Source: Eutreptiella sp. 'Long Island Sound 2002' (taxonomy: Eukaryota > Euglenozoa > Euglenophyceae > Eutreptiales > Eutreptiaceae). Taken from it: DNA of 64,000 nucleotides. The notes beneath the pieces are model-generated. The model was not told the DNA's origin. It ran no database searches and saw only the letters and a list, made by a program, of their open reading frames with translations. The DNA lies in the NCBI GenBank assembly GCA_964036045.1, contig OZ038378.1:22616441-22680440 (forward strand), given 5' to 3'. A program made the translations under genes and the position numbers. Positions 26,701-38,700 of this stretch are shown piece after piece. Every line of letters begins with the position of its first letter. The stretch's first letter is position 1.

Positions 26701-29700
26701 TGACACGTACCTCAAAACGATCAGCTCGTCGTGGCGGATCATTATCACTCAGTGTGTTGGGGTACCCCCCCGAACCCCCTGACGGGCCTGTCGGCAGTTC
26801 GGTAAGGGCCTCAGTCACCCGATCCCTTGTGAGGGGGATGGGGGTCAAAAAAATGGGCTCGAAGGCCCCCAGCCGGAAGTGAAATTTCCCTTGCCAAGAT
26901 GCGGCACCGTTGCGGTTTATGGGGCCCCATGTTTTCAGCTGCTCAGAGTTTGGTTGCTTCATCTCTCGTTCCCCAACGGAGGTGTTGAAGTGCTATTTGT
27001 AGGGCCCCAAGGGGCAGCTGTGAAAGATTTCAACGAGCTGCACCTCAATGAGCAACTAGCCCTTGATGGCCAGCTCTTGGTGTTGATGAGGGAAACGTGT
27101 GTGATTTGCATGCTTGTTCCACACAGCCCAAGAGGGGGCAGGTCCCGAGAGTGATACCTCCAAGTCGGGCCCGTCCCATTTGGGGTCTAAATTTGTGTCC
27201 GTGGGCCATTTGCGCTGTGCATTTCCGCCTGCCGTAAGTTTGTGCGCGTTCTCTGCACCGAGCAAATGTAAATCCGCGTGCACTTGACATTCCCTCCTGG
27301 AACGGAACGGACGCCTACCATTGCTGGGTTGCCCCTCTGCTCGTTGCTGCGGTGTACACCCCGTTCACCGAGGGGTTTCAGTCTGTGAATAAGGGGGAAG
27401 GTCTGCGTTTATCTGCGCTTGCGCTCCCTTCAAACCCCAGGCATGCAGCATTGTCCCTCCTCCACGTATCCCCAACAAACCCCTACGCAAGGCCTCCGGC
27501 AACACAGTGGTGTCAGAAAAAGCACCGGTTTCCCAGGAGGTGGTCATTGCACACTCATTGGTTGGTCAACTGCAAACCGCCACTGCGCTAATAGTCGGCT
27601 GCTGCAGGTGACAGGGAGCCGCCAACCTCTGTTGCTTCAGAGCCACCCGCCCTGCATTGTTGTGTCGTGCATGCTGATGTTCCAGGCTGGAGGCACATGG
27701 GACGAGGTTTGGGGTACGTAAGCCATTCTTGCGGGTGCGATGGATGGATTGGTTGCAGTCCAATGAAGTGTGTTGCATCTGTCCCGTATGCGTCCATCTT
27801 TCTGTGTGATGGACAGCCCAATGTTTAAGACGGGTGCAGTTGTGTTTCCCTGCCAATAATCTGATGTTACACTTGTGCCAGCCACTGCCCTGGGCCATGG
27901 TGTGTCACAGAAGGAGGGGCTTCTTTTCACGGCCCTGTTGATGTGTGGGCCCTTTGTGGTGCATGTGCATGCACATTCCAGGCTTCTCTGTGGCAGCGGT
28001 ATTGATGTGTCGTGTCCTGTCAGTGCAGTCATCGTCACATTGTGGCCCCAAACTTTCTGCGCCTCAAAGTTGACTGTGGTCTTGTCCAACGACCACCTCC
28101 TACTCAGATGGCGCCTTTCTCCCCTTAAAACACTCTATCGGACCCCCCTCACCCCGAGCAAACAGCAAAGCATTCCTGGTCGTTGCAAAGGGGAGAGGGG
28201 GTTGTACCATTTCCTGGCATACACGGTCCCCTCGAATGCCTCTGCTCGTCTCTGCTGTGTTGCAGGCTACGCCAACGCTCCAAAGCATGCACCCAGAATG
28301 TCTCGCACGGTATTGCCCGTTCCCAAACATTGCTGACGCAGAGAGGGTCTGAGGCACTGGGGGTGAAGGCGCGGGGCTGAGATTGAGGGACGTAGAGGCC
28401 CACGTATAAGCCCCGGGATGTCAGAGGGTTTCATGGCGCGCAGTTGAGCATGCGCACAAAACTGCTGCAGCGTAGGGCCAAGGGTTAGGGTCAAGCTGCA
28501 GGGGCTGGGCCCCAGGCCTTTGCTAACGGGTGCTTCCGGAAGGAGGTGCATGGAAAGCCTCCCCGCTCCCTCCATGGGCCCAGCCTGCAACCCATCCTCT
28601 CTCTCCGTTTCTCTAACTGTTCCCCACCAACGGTATTTGTGAACCTCCGTAACCGCTGCAAATCGGGTTGCCAACCCCCTCACCAAGACTGAGTATCGGG
28701 ACCCGGCTGGTGGGGAAGGGACCATTGCACGCCGGATGCAATGTCCAACATGGGCACAGTGCACACTTCATCGCTTTGGTCGCGCTGCGCAGTGCGCCAC
28801 CACGCAGTGTGCACATCGTGCACCGTGCACTTGGTATCCCCCCCCCCCGCCCCCCTGTCATATCCATCCCCAGGCCAAAGGGATTGGGGTGCCTGTTGCT
28901 CCGGCCACTGCTTTCATTCCGCAGTCCATCGCCAACCCCTACAGCAACTACGCGGCCTATGCCCTGAATGCTACGGCTTACGGCCACAGGTATCCCCCGC
29001 GCCTTTGCGTTCTGTCATGGTGGGGGCAGGAGGAGGACAGGAGGCACACGGGGGAGCCTGTGGGGTTGTCGATCAAGTTCTGTTGGTCCCTCTCGGAACG
29101 CCTGTCCACTGCCCCTGCAGCCTCCCGCCACGGGCCCGGGGGGATGTGTGTCTGCTGTGCGCATGCTCCTTGTCTACAGCATGAGTTTCTCGTCCCATTC
29201 ACTGAGTAGCACATCGCCCACAGGACAGCCGCTGAAGGGACGGCGGTTCTCTGGAAATGTCAGTCCATCCGCAGCCGGTGCACTGCAGGTACATGCCTTC
29301 TGGAGCAGAATGCGGGCGGGGCTGGTGCACAGGGCTGCAGTCCAATGGGGCGATGAGGCACCAACGGTTGTAGCATGCCGCAGCATGCTGCAGAATGCCG
29401 CAGCATGCCACAGCACCTGATTTTGGGGCCTGTTGGTGGGGGTTTTGAAGCATGCCGCAGCATACCGCGGCATGCCGCGGCATGCCGCAGCACACTGACA
29501 ATTCGGCTCAGACCAAAATATTAATACCATCTTTAAGCAACAGTGCAGTAGAGAAGGATGGTACTCTAGTGGATGAATGCAGTGGCTGTCATTTGAAGGT
29601 CCCTGGCTCAATTCCCAGAGATGTCAGCACGATGTCCTACTGGCAGGGACAGCAGGATTCCAGACTGGCCTATCCCCCCCCCCCCTTTTTTTCTTTCTTG

Positions 29701-32700
29701 TGGTGTTGTGCTTTGACAGGCCCTTGTTATCTTCACTTTGTCTTCTGATGTCTACTGTTGAACCCACTGCCGAGGGGACAACACAACCAGAGAGGAACAA
29801 GGAGACAACCAGGAGTATCACAGACTGTTTGCAGTGGGCAATTGGAGAAGGCATTGGGCAGTACCTGTGTTGTACAAACACCCAGGGTGAAGGTCAAAAT
29901 GGGAAATTGTGTTGTACTTTATGTGCAGTTTGGCTGTCATCAAAGGGTGCCATCTTGAAGCACCATGTTTTGGGTAAAAACAAGAAACAACCAGATGGTT
30001 CCTATGCCCGCCAACCTGGAACACATGCCCGCAAAGCTGCATTGCAATCTGCACCTGCCCTTGAACCTGAACAATGGCAACAACTGTCGCAACCTCGCAC
30101 AATTATTGTCAACGTTCCACAACAACAATTGTCTGAGCCCTCCTCAAGTACAACGTCCAGTCCTACAAATAAGCAAAAGCCCAAATCCGGTGCTTCTGTT
30201 TTGGAGGCAATGCTTGAAAAGGGGGGCGCCCTGCAGGAGTCCCAAATGGACATCACCCGGACGTTTTCGGCCACGAATATTCCTCCGGAGAAATTGGGAC
30301 ACCCGGAGATGAAGGAATTTTTTGCCAAGTATTTGGCACAATATCCCTTGGTCCATCCCAACAATTACTGTGGGACATGGTTGCCAAAGGCGGGTTCTGA
30401 CCAACGGGTCAGGATTGAGCGGATCTTTCGGAAACGGGAGCGACGTTTAGAATGTTGGGGAACACTATTTTGTTACCAGGTACATTATCCGGGTACAAGT
30501 GTACCCGGACGACAGCCACGTTGGGGAACACACTATTTGTTACCGGGTACATTATCCGGGTACCCGGACGACAGCGACGTTTAGAACGTCGGGGAACACC
30601 GGGTACATTATCCGGGTACACGTGTACCTGGACGACAGCGACGTGTAGAACGTTCCTAACGTTGGGTGCGAACAGAAGTTGAATCAAGCGATGAAACTCC
30701 TTCAACTCAGGAAGGTAGGCACCGTCAAACGCCACTTTTGGCACCTTGGCCAACAAGTGGGGCCAGCAAGGCAAATGCACGCAATTAGAATATCCCTTCG
30801 CAGATTTAAAGCGTTCAACGGCCGCAACCATGTATGGTGGGGAATCATGGACAAACAAACGGACGTCCGACTGTTCCACATGAAAATCTCGACGGACGGC
30901 GTCAATGGCATCACTCACAGCTGTGGCATTGACCTCATTAAGAAATTTCAGGTCCAGGTGGAATGCCAACTCCCCCGCACTCTCCGACTTGAAAACCTTC
31001 AGAAAGAGTAACACATTGATTACCAGTTGGTACTCCTCGATTGGCCGCGGATCATTAGACTCATTAGCGAAAATCACAACAAAATGTTGGTACGGCAGGG
31101 GGTCTCTGGTCACCGAATCGGGCCGATAAGCTTTCCAAAAAAACAAACGCCGCTCTGGGGGAGGGGGGGGGGGGATAGCCAAGCAGCCAAAGTGGATTGG
31201 GTTGGGGTGAGTGGGGGTTAATTCTTGTTTTCCTGGTTTTCACGCATGTTTGAGTTCTCCAGAAATTTCTGAGCATTTTGAATATACACACGCCGGCCCC
31301 CTGGCTGGAACCCCCCCTCCAGCCTCCCCCGGAGCCCGCTAAAGTTCTCGCACACGGTCGAGGGTCTATGTCCTGCGTGGCCGTGTGTTGGGGGGGGCAG
31401 TGCTGTGCACAGGGGCAAGTAGTGCAACTCTGCTTTTCCCAGAGGAGACCAAAGCCGAAACATTCCTCCGGCCTCATGAACGAACAGTAGCAGCCCCCCT
31501 CTGCCCCGAGCGAATGGCTGACAGCCCTGCGTTATTCTGGTTGTGGGGGGGGGGGGGGGGGCATGCGACTGTGAGTGAGGGCGCGCTCTGGAGGGCGCCC
31601 GGCGCAAACAACAATGTGTTACCTTCACGTGACCTCCACATGCTCGATTCATGAAGCTCCTTTTGATGGACGCCTCTGTTCTAAACGGTTTCAAAACTTA
31701 GTAAAAAAACCAATTTGTTACTAAGTAAGTGGGGTTTCTACTCAGTTGCGAAACTTAGTAAAAAAATATTTTTTTTACTAAGTAAAGAACTTAGTGGAAA
31801 AAAAAAATTTTTTACTAAGTAAAAAGCTTAGTAGAAAAGGAATTTTTTTACTAAGTAAAAAACTTAGTAGAAAAAAATTTTTTTTCACTAGGTAAAAAAC
31901 TTAGTAGAAAAAAAAATTTTTACTAAGTAAAAAACTTAGTAGAAAAAAAATTTTACCCCACTTTTATCGAAGCTATGCAGCGGTGGGGATCCCCGAGACG
32001 GCAGGGGTGACGTAGCCACCTTGCGCACTTGTGGGCCACTTCTGATCTTGCCCCCCGCTCTGAAGCGGTGGGGATCCCCAAGACGGCAGGGGTGACGTAG
32101 CCACTTTGCCCACAAGTGGGCCACTTCTGATTTTCCCCCCGCTTTGAAGCGGTGGGGATTCCCGAGACGGCAGGAGTGACGTAGCCACTTTGCCCACAAG
32201 TGGGCCACTTCTAATCTTGCCCCCCGCTCTGAAGCGGTGGGGATCCCCAAGACGGCAGGGGTGACGTAGCCACTTTGCCCACAAGTGGGCCACTTCTGAT
32301 TTCCCCCCCCGCTCTGAAGCGGTGGGGATCCCCGAGACGGCAGGGGTGACGTAGCCACTTTGCCCACTTGTGGGCCACTTCTGATTTTCCCCCCGCTTTG
32401 AAGCGGTGGGGATTCCCGAGACGGCAGGAGTGACGTAGCCACTTTGCCCACAAGTGGGCCACTTCTAATCTTGCCCCCCGCTCTGAAGCGGTGGGGATCC
32501 CCAAGACGGCAGGGGTGACGTAGCCACTTTGCCCACAAGTGGGCCACTTCTGATTTCCCCCCCCGCTCTGCAGCGGTGGGGATCCCCGAGACGGCAGGGG
32601 TGTGTCAATCCGAGATTTGTGTAGGATTGCGCCAATTTTGGGCGGCCAACGTTGTTGCTGCTGTTGTTGCTTTTGCTGCAGTTACTGCTGCCAATGCCAC

Positions 32701-35700
32701 TCATGCCACTCTTGCCAATGCCAATGCCACTTATGACACCCGTCCCGGTGTGTGGATCTGTCGGAAGTGGTATGCGTTGCCTCCTCAATACCCCCAAAAT
32801 GCTGATGGTCAATTGGAAAATGACCAAGAATTTTGCAGAAAGCTGCATTTGGAAAAGAAAACAAATCTCTTTGAGAGATGCAAGCTGAATCCCACACCGA
32901 GAGGCAAGCCTCACTATAGTATTTTGATCTTCAAGCGTGTCTTTTGTAACTACTTGTAAGTAGTTGGCCCCACCCTCCCTCCCTCCTCTGTGCATGCATG
33001 CATACGATACTCAACCCTCTTTGGTAAAGTGGTTGTGTGATCCCTCCCTCCTCTGTGCATGCATGCATACGGTACTGAACCCTCCTTGGTGAAGCGGTTG
33101 TGCCTCTCTCCTCCGTGCATGATGGTTTGGCCCGGGTGGGGCGCCACTAACACAAGTGGCCGGGAATCGACCTGGGGGCTTTATGCCCTTAAACAAAAGT
33201 ACCACCTACCATCAAAGTGTGCAGTTTTTTGTGCAATTTTTTTCAAAAAAATTTGTCTTTTTACTTAGTAACTTACTTAGTAGTAATTTTTTAAAAAAAA
33301 TTTTACTCGGTTTTACCTCAAATCTACTAAGTTTTACCACATTTTACTAAGTTTTACCTCGTCTGGTACTCAGTTTTACCAAATACCCGGGTCCGCCACC
33401 GGCGCATGTTGGGCCCGGGGCAGTCTGCCGGACGATCCGTCCGCCCTGCACTTCTAGAGGGAGCACTCCCTCGGCTGCGGAGGACTGGGGAGGGGGGGCG
33501 GGGGGGTAGGCCGGGCAGGTCCGGTTTGTGGGTCCCGCTACCCGTGCCCAGCAGTTTTTGTGCGAAGCGAGCGATGCGCTTCCGGGGTTTCCGCCTCCGC
33601 GGGGCCACTCGCGCGTCGTACTGTTTGTGACGGAACAGGGCCACTGCTGCGCTTCGTTCTTCTGTGGCATGATGTGCTGCTGCTGCGTGCCTCCGGGGGT
33701 GGGGGGCATGGACCCCCGAGGGATGTGCTTGTGCTGGTGCCTCGTGCGCCGCATTGCCCATGCAGGTGCGCACAGACCTTGGCGTGCAGGGCAGGCAGGC
33801 GGAAGCGGATGGCTTGGCCATGCAAGTGGCCCAGGACCGGCGGAACTTCGAAGTGGCCCAGATGCGCTTTGAGAGGGAGAAGGCGGAATGGAGCCTTGGG
33901 AAAGACAAGCTCGAGGTCGTTTGGGCGTTGATGGGGCAGTGCGTCTGAGGCAGGCCCGGGCAGGCGTGGGGCGGCCGATGGGCCAGTCATAGCGCGAAAT
34001 GTGGCACAGACGCCGTGTGTCAGGGCCCTCGCAGCGAATGCCAGGCCGACACGCACGTGTCGGGGAGGGGGGCCGTCGCTGCTCGAGCACTCACGAGGTC
34101 GCTCAGGAGGCCTACCAATCCCTGGGGTGCCCGGCCTCTTGCCAACACAGCCCCGAGCAGTGTGTTGCGGTGTCAAATTGCCATGCGCCCGCCAAATGTT
34201 CAATGGTCTGCGGGCGGGGGCAATCTGCCATGCACCCCCCAAACCGGGGATTGGGGGTGGCCAACAACTTGCCACCCCCCGTGTACTACTTTGGGAGAGG
34301 GCGGCAACTCGCCACGCCACCCCCGCCCCCCCGCCGCCCCGGTAGTTATTAGTGGTTGGTCCCAATTAGCCGCTGGCCCTCCAAGTAGCAGTTGAGCGTG
34401 CTGTGGTGTGAGCCATGTGCTGGAGTGCGAGCAAGGTGCTGTGCTATCAGCGATGGGCAGGGCTGCTCGGACGTGTTGGGGGTGGAGCAGCGTGCCGGGG
34501 TGTGAGTACCGTGCTGGGGTTTGTGCACCCAGCTTTTGTTCTACCTACTTGCTTGGGGTGTGCGCAGTGTGCAGGGCTGTGAGTAACACGCCGGGGGGTG
34601 AGTGATGTACCGTAGTCTTGAGCAACGTGGTCACTTTGCTGGGGTGTGTGCAACGTCACCTGTCCTCTGGGGCGTGGGTACTGTACCAGGTGACAGTGCC
34701 ATCGTGTGAGCAGTGTGCCTTGGTTTGAGCAGTTTGATGGGGTGGGAGCACTGTGGTGGAGTGTAAACTGCGCGCCACCACATGAGCGACGTGCTGCCAC
34801 GTGAGGCATGTGGTTTACTGCGAGCAATGCGCTGGGGTGGGCCCCGGGGCAACGTGCTGGAGGGTGTGCGGTATGCCGAGTGCACACCGTGCTCGGCGAC
34901 CAACAGTGTGCCAGGACGTGAGCAATGTGCTGCGGTGTGAGCACACTATTTTTTTTTTGAGAGGGCTGTAGGTATGCGCGCGTGTGCGCGAATACGAAGT
35001 GAAAAACGAAGTGGAAACATATACACAAAAACGTACAGTATGCGTATACGCATATACATGCCCATGTGCACGGGTAAACGCCGTTAGCGGATCCTTTTTT
35101 GGGGAAGGGGGGCCTTTGGCCCCCTTCGCAAATATTGTCTCTTCACGTCTACAACATGCCGACAGTGTCTACAATCAGCAGGCCGCGTCTACTTGTGGTG
35201 CACAGTGTCTACAGACTATACTCGGGTAAACGTGTCTGTGCACTGTGTCCACAAACCACGCACAGTGTCTACAAGCTATGCACAGTGTCTACAGACTACA
35301 TGTATATGCGTATACGCACGTATACGCACATATCTGATTTTTGAGGTGTGCTTCTGCTTCAGGTGGAGAAGGACGAAGTGCAGCAGGCGAAGATGCGTGC
35401 GGAGATGGAAGGACAGGAATACAAGGACGCAGCGGCGAGACTTGAGGAAAAGAACAGGGAGCTTGACCAGCACATGCAGAGGTCGTTTGAGGGACGGCGT
35501 TGGGTTGTTGTGTGCAGTGCATCCCGAGGGGTCAGGGGCAGGAGTTGGGGGCGGGGGTCGCCGCTGGGACTGGGCTGCAGATAGCACGAGGCGGCTGAAT
35601 GAAGTGTTTCGGGATGCAGCAGCCTTTCTGCTCCGCTGTGACTGTTCAGATAGTCCGAATCTGGTGCCAAATTGCCGGCCAACTGCATTCAGCAAAACTG

Positions 35701-38700
35701 TTGGGCGAGTTGAAGGTAACGTCTATGCACAGCAACACGCCCGCACTTCCTGGCCTTCGCCACGCTTAGTCGCCAGACGTCGCCGGGCTTTGGCGTCACA
35801 TGACCATTGGGATCCCGGCGCCTCAGAAAGAAAATTGTGTGTGTGGTGGCCCCACCTCAGAAATCTCCATGATGCATACATGTCCATTCTGTGCCCCTTG
35901 TCCCACTCTTCCAAGTGGGCAATGGTGGGAAAGGAGGGTGTGAGGTGAACGCCGCTACACGTGCTGGGCAAAGTTGTTCAAAGTCGTGTTGGCTGCGTGA
36001 CAGTGGGGGGACAATGATTACTCCTGGTCACATACCTACATACTCCCCAACCTGCATGGGTGTACAACCCCAAGAGCACGCCCTATCGCATTGGTGGGGA
36101 ATCTGCTCCATGGCGTCTTGTGCTGTGGTGGGTGCAACGCTTCAAAACACAGGGCAGACACGCAACACACATGCCATCATCATCACCCGGTGCCACTTGC
36201 AATTTTTGCCGCAGACAGTGCCGGCCGTTGAAGATGTGTTTTTGCTTGTTTGATTTCGAGGTACAAACAGGTCGCACACAGGACGTGGCACTGCAAAAAG
36301 GTAAACAGTGAGCGACCAGCGTTTCTGGAAAGCCCCCTCCCCCCACAGGACGCTTTTCATGTGGTGCCTGCGGCGTGTTCTGCAGCATGCAGTTTGGGAA
36401 ACCTGCCTAGATGTGGAATATAGTTTGTGCATTGTTGAGCTAACACCTGAAGCCCATGTGAGTTGCATTGATGTTGTTGTTGTGAAGCCTACTGAGCGCC
36501 AGATGGAGCAAGATGAATATTATAAGAGATACTGTTTGTTGCTCGTGTGACTGTTGCTGAGCTTGTTGTTGTGAACCAATAAACCAGGTTTCGTAACCCT
36601 GCGGCGCGCAAAAAGCGTTCTCCAAGCCAACCCCCATGTGGGAACAAAGTCCAGATTGCCCGATCACCCTCCCCAGAATTGTTGTAAAGCCACATGCGCC
36701 TGTCCATGAAGGCACAGGCAATCAGATACTGCAAGGGAACCCGTACACTCAACCGGTACGATTAGTGGTGTAGACTAGCCATATGTATTGACTGTATGTA
36801 GTGAGTGTATATCTCGAGGGATATGGTGGCCAGGTAGAGTCACTGTGTAGAGTGGCGGTGGCAAACAAGTGCACACGCACATGAACCCTGCGGAACCCCC
36901 CCCCCCCCCCTCTGCATAATGACTGCACAGAGGATCGAGTGAGTGATTGGGAACCTCCAGTTCATGGTCCATGGTGAGGGGGTTTGGGGTCTGTGCTTGC
37001 GCTTCTGGGGCTATGGCAACGGGTTTTTGGGGGCCCCAGGCTGTCGGGTTTTTGCTTGTGGGGCCAAAATTCAGGATGAACCGGGAAAAGGACCACTTGG
37101 ACGAGCTCGGCCAGGCCCTAAAGTCCGAGCGAGAGCGGATGGCTAAAGTGCGGGAGGAGTTTGAGCAACAGCAGCAGGAATTGATGGCGGCACGGCAGGA
37201 GTTCCTGCGGGAGAAGCGGGGGTGGGAGAACGCCACCGCCCTGGCCCAGCGGGATGCCGGTGCTGCCAAGCAGCAGGTGCTGCAGGCGAAGGAGGTGTGC
37301 CTCTCGCGTGCCCTGCGTCCAATGCATTTGAAAGCCCCGTGTCCACATCTGCCATCCCCATCCCCCTCTTCTCTGTATCCCCAGGCCCTCTCCGCCTTTC
37401 CTCCTCCTTCCCTCTGCACCCAATCCTATGCCCCCAAGTCCCGCCCTTGCGGCCAACTCATTGCCTCCTCCGTGGGGTTGGGGTTTACATCATCGTTTTC
37501 TATTGGTCTGCATGGGATTAGATGAGCATTGAACTGTACAAGTGGAGGGTACATTTTCACTGCAACGACCAATTTGCCAAATTTTCTAGAGCTGTCTCGC
37601 CTCAAGGTCAACTGTGTGGCCTTGACTGCACGCAGGGGTGAGGGCTTGATGACCACCCCTCAGCAGGTTCTGACAAGTTGTCATCAGAGGAGGACACAAA
37701 ACCAGGATCCTCATAATCACTGCGCAACGCACCAGGGAGGTCAATATTCATTGCATGGCTGCGGATCACAAAGAAGAGCCCCCTCCCCCTCAACAATTCC
37801 CCCCATTGGGCCAGCCCACCAACCTCGATTTAATAATTCCCCCAGAGCAAATATTTGGTGGTGGGGGCCGGGGAAAGGGAAAGATGTGGGGCAGGGAGGC
37901 ACGCGCAACAGTGGTGCAATGTTTCAGGTCCGACTCGCTCGCCGCCTCATTGGCCCTGGGCTTCCCCAACTCGGTGGATTGCCATAAAGGCTGAGTGAGT
38001 GGTATGTGTGTGTGTTGGGGTGGGGGCGGGCTGCCTCTCTCTGTCGTTACCAGCCTTCTGTGTTGTGCAGCCCCATGGGCTTTGCAACCCAATCTGCCTC
38101 ATCCCCCCACCCCCCCTTCTCACTTGCACCTGATGAAACACATCACCGAAATGCCCCCAAACCCGCAGTGCTTCCTCCTTTAGAATTGCCTCTTTCTTCA
38201 GCATCAGTCCGCCTTCAACCGCCGATGCTTTACCTTGTGCATCCCATACACATCCCACTGGTCATCCCACCGCTGGCTTGTTGGTCACACCTGGAGTAGC
38301 CGTTGACGGCCATCGGTGGCGGTTGGCAGAGCCGTGGAGCCCTGTCTCCAGCCCCGCCCCCCTCCTAGTGAAGCCAGCCGACAATGCCTGCAATCCCTCC
38401 ACAGTATTGTGTGCGCGCAGGAGCTGTGGACTTCCAGGTCAGACCTGGACAATGAGAAGCGGCAGCTGCAAGACTTGAGGATCAAATTGGAGCAGCAGCA
38501 GCGGGAGATCGAACTGGCTCGGTTTGAAGTGGACAGAGATAAGGCACAGCTCCAGGTTGGCGCTTGGCCTCCCTCCGTCTGGATGCCGCCTGCGCACTGC
38601 ATTTCGTCGGACGAAGGACCCGCGTTTCGTGTCATGGGGGATCCCAGAGGGGCTGCAAAACGGTCGTCGTTGAGGATGTGCGCCGCAGGACAGCATTCAT

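Larger units (their letters stand above)
29360..31182. mobile_element. hAT-like element, internally rearranged
   Basis: Starts with ACCAACGGT (29,360) and the same ~530 bp as the short element at 7,785, including the CATGCCGCAG repeats and tRNA-like boxes (box A near 29,559, box B 29,604-29,616). It then carries a plus-strand frame like a transposase N-terminus and a minus-strand frame like a transposase middle region. The expected right terminus ACCGTTGGT is not visible downstream. Confidence 0.6.
31690..33365. mobile_element. Element with AT-rich inverted subterminal repeats
   Basis: The left block (31,690-31,965) has seven or more AACTTAGTAaaaaa..TTTTACTAAGTAAA units, each a hairpin. The right block (33,240-33,365) has TACTAAGTTTTACC units in the opposite sense. 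Between them are the ~85-bp repeat array and a short open frame. This suggests a non-autonomous DNA element of about 1.7 kb; no transposase is present. Confidence 0.5.

Noticed and set aside
29887-30584. Intact plus-strand transposase gene of 335 codons
   Set aside because: The frame upstream of about 29,887 is non-coding repeat, and downstream of 30,450 it reads through palindromic repeats; the catalytic part is on the other strand.
31936-32547. 203-codon minus-strand repetitive frame
   Set aside because: Arises from the ~85-bp tandem array; no start context or non-repetitive extension.
36308-36550. Plus-strand 80-codon frame as a gene
   Set aside because: No motif, no clear splice borders fitting the large gene, and it lies within an intron; left as unassigned.
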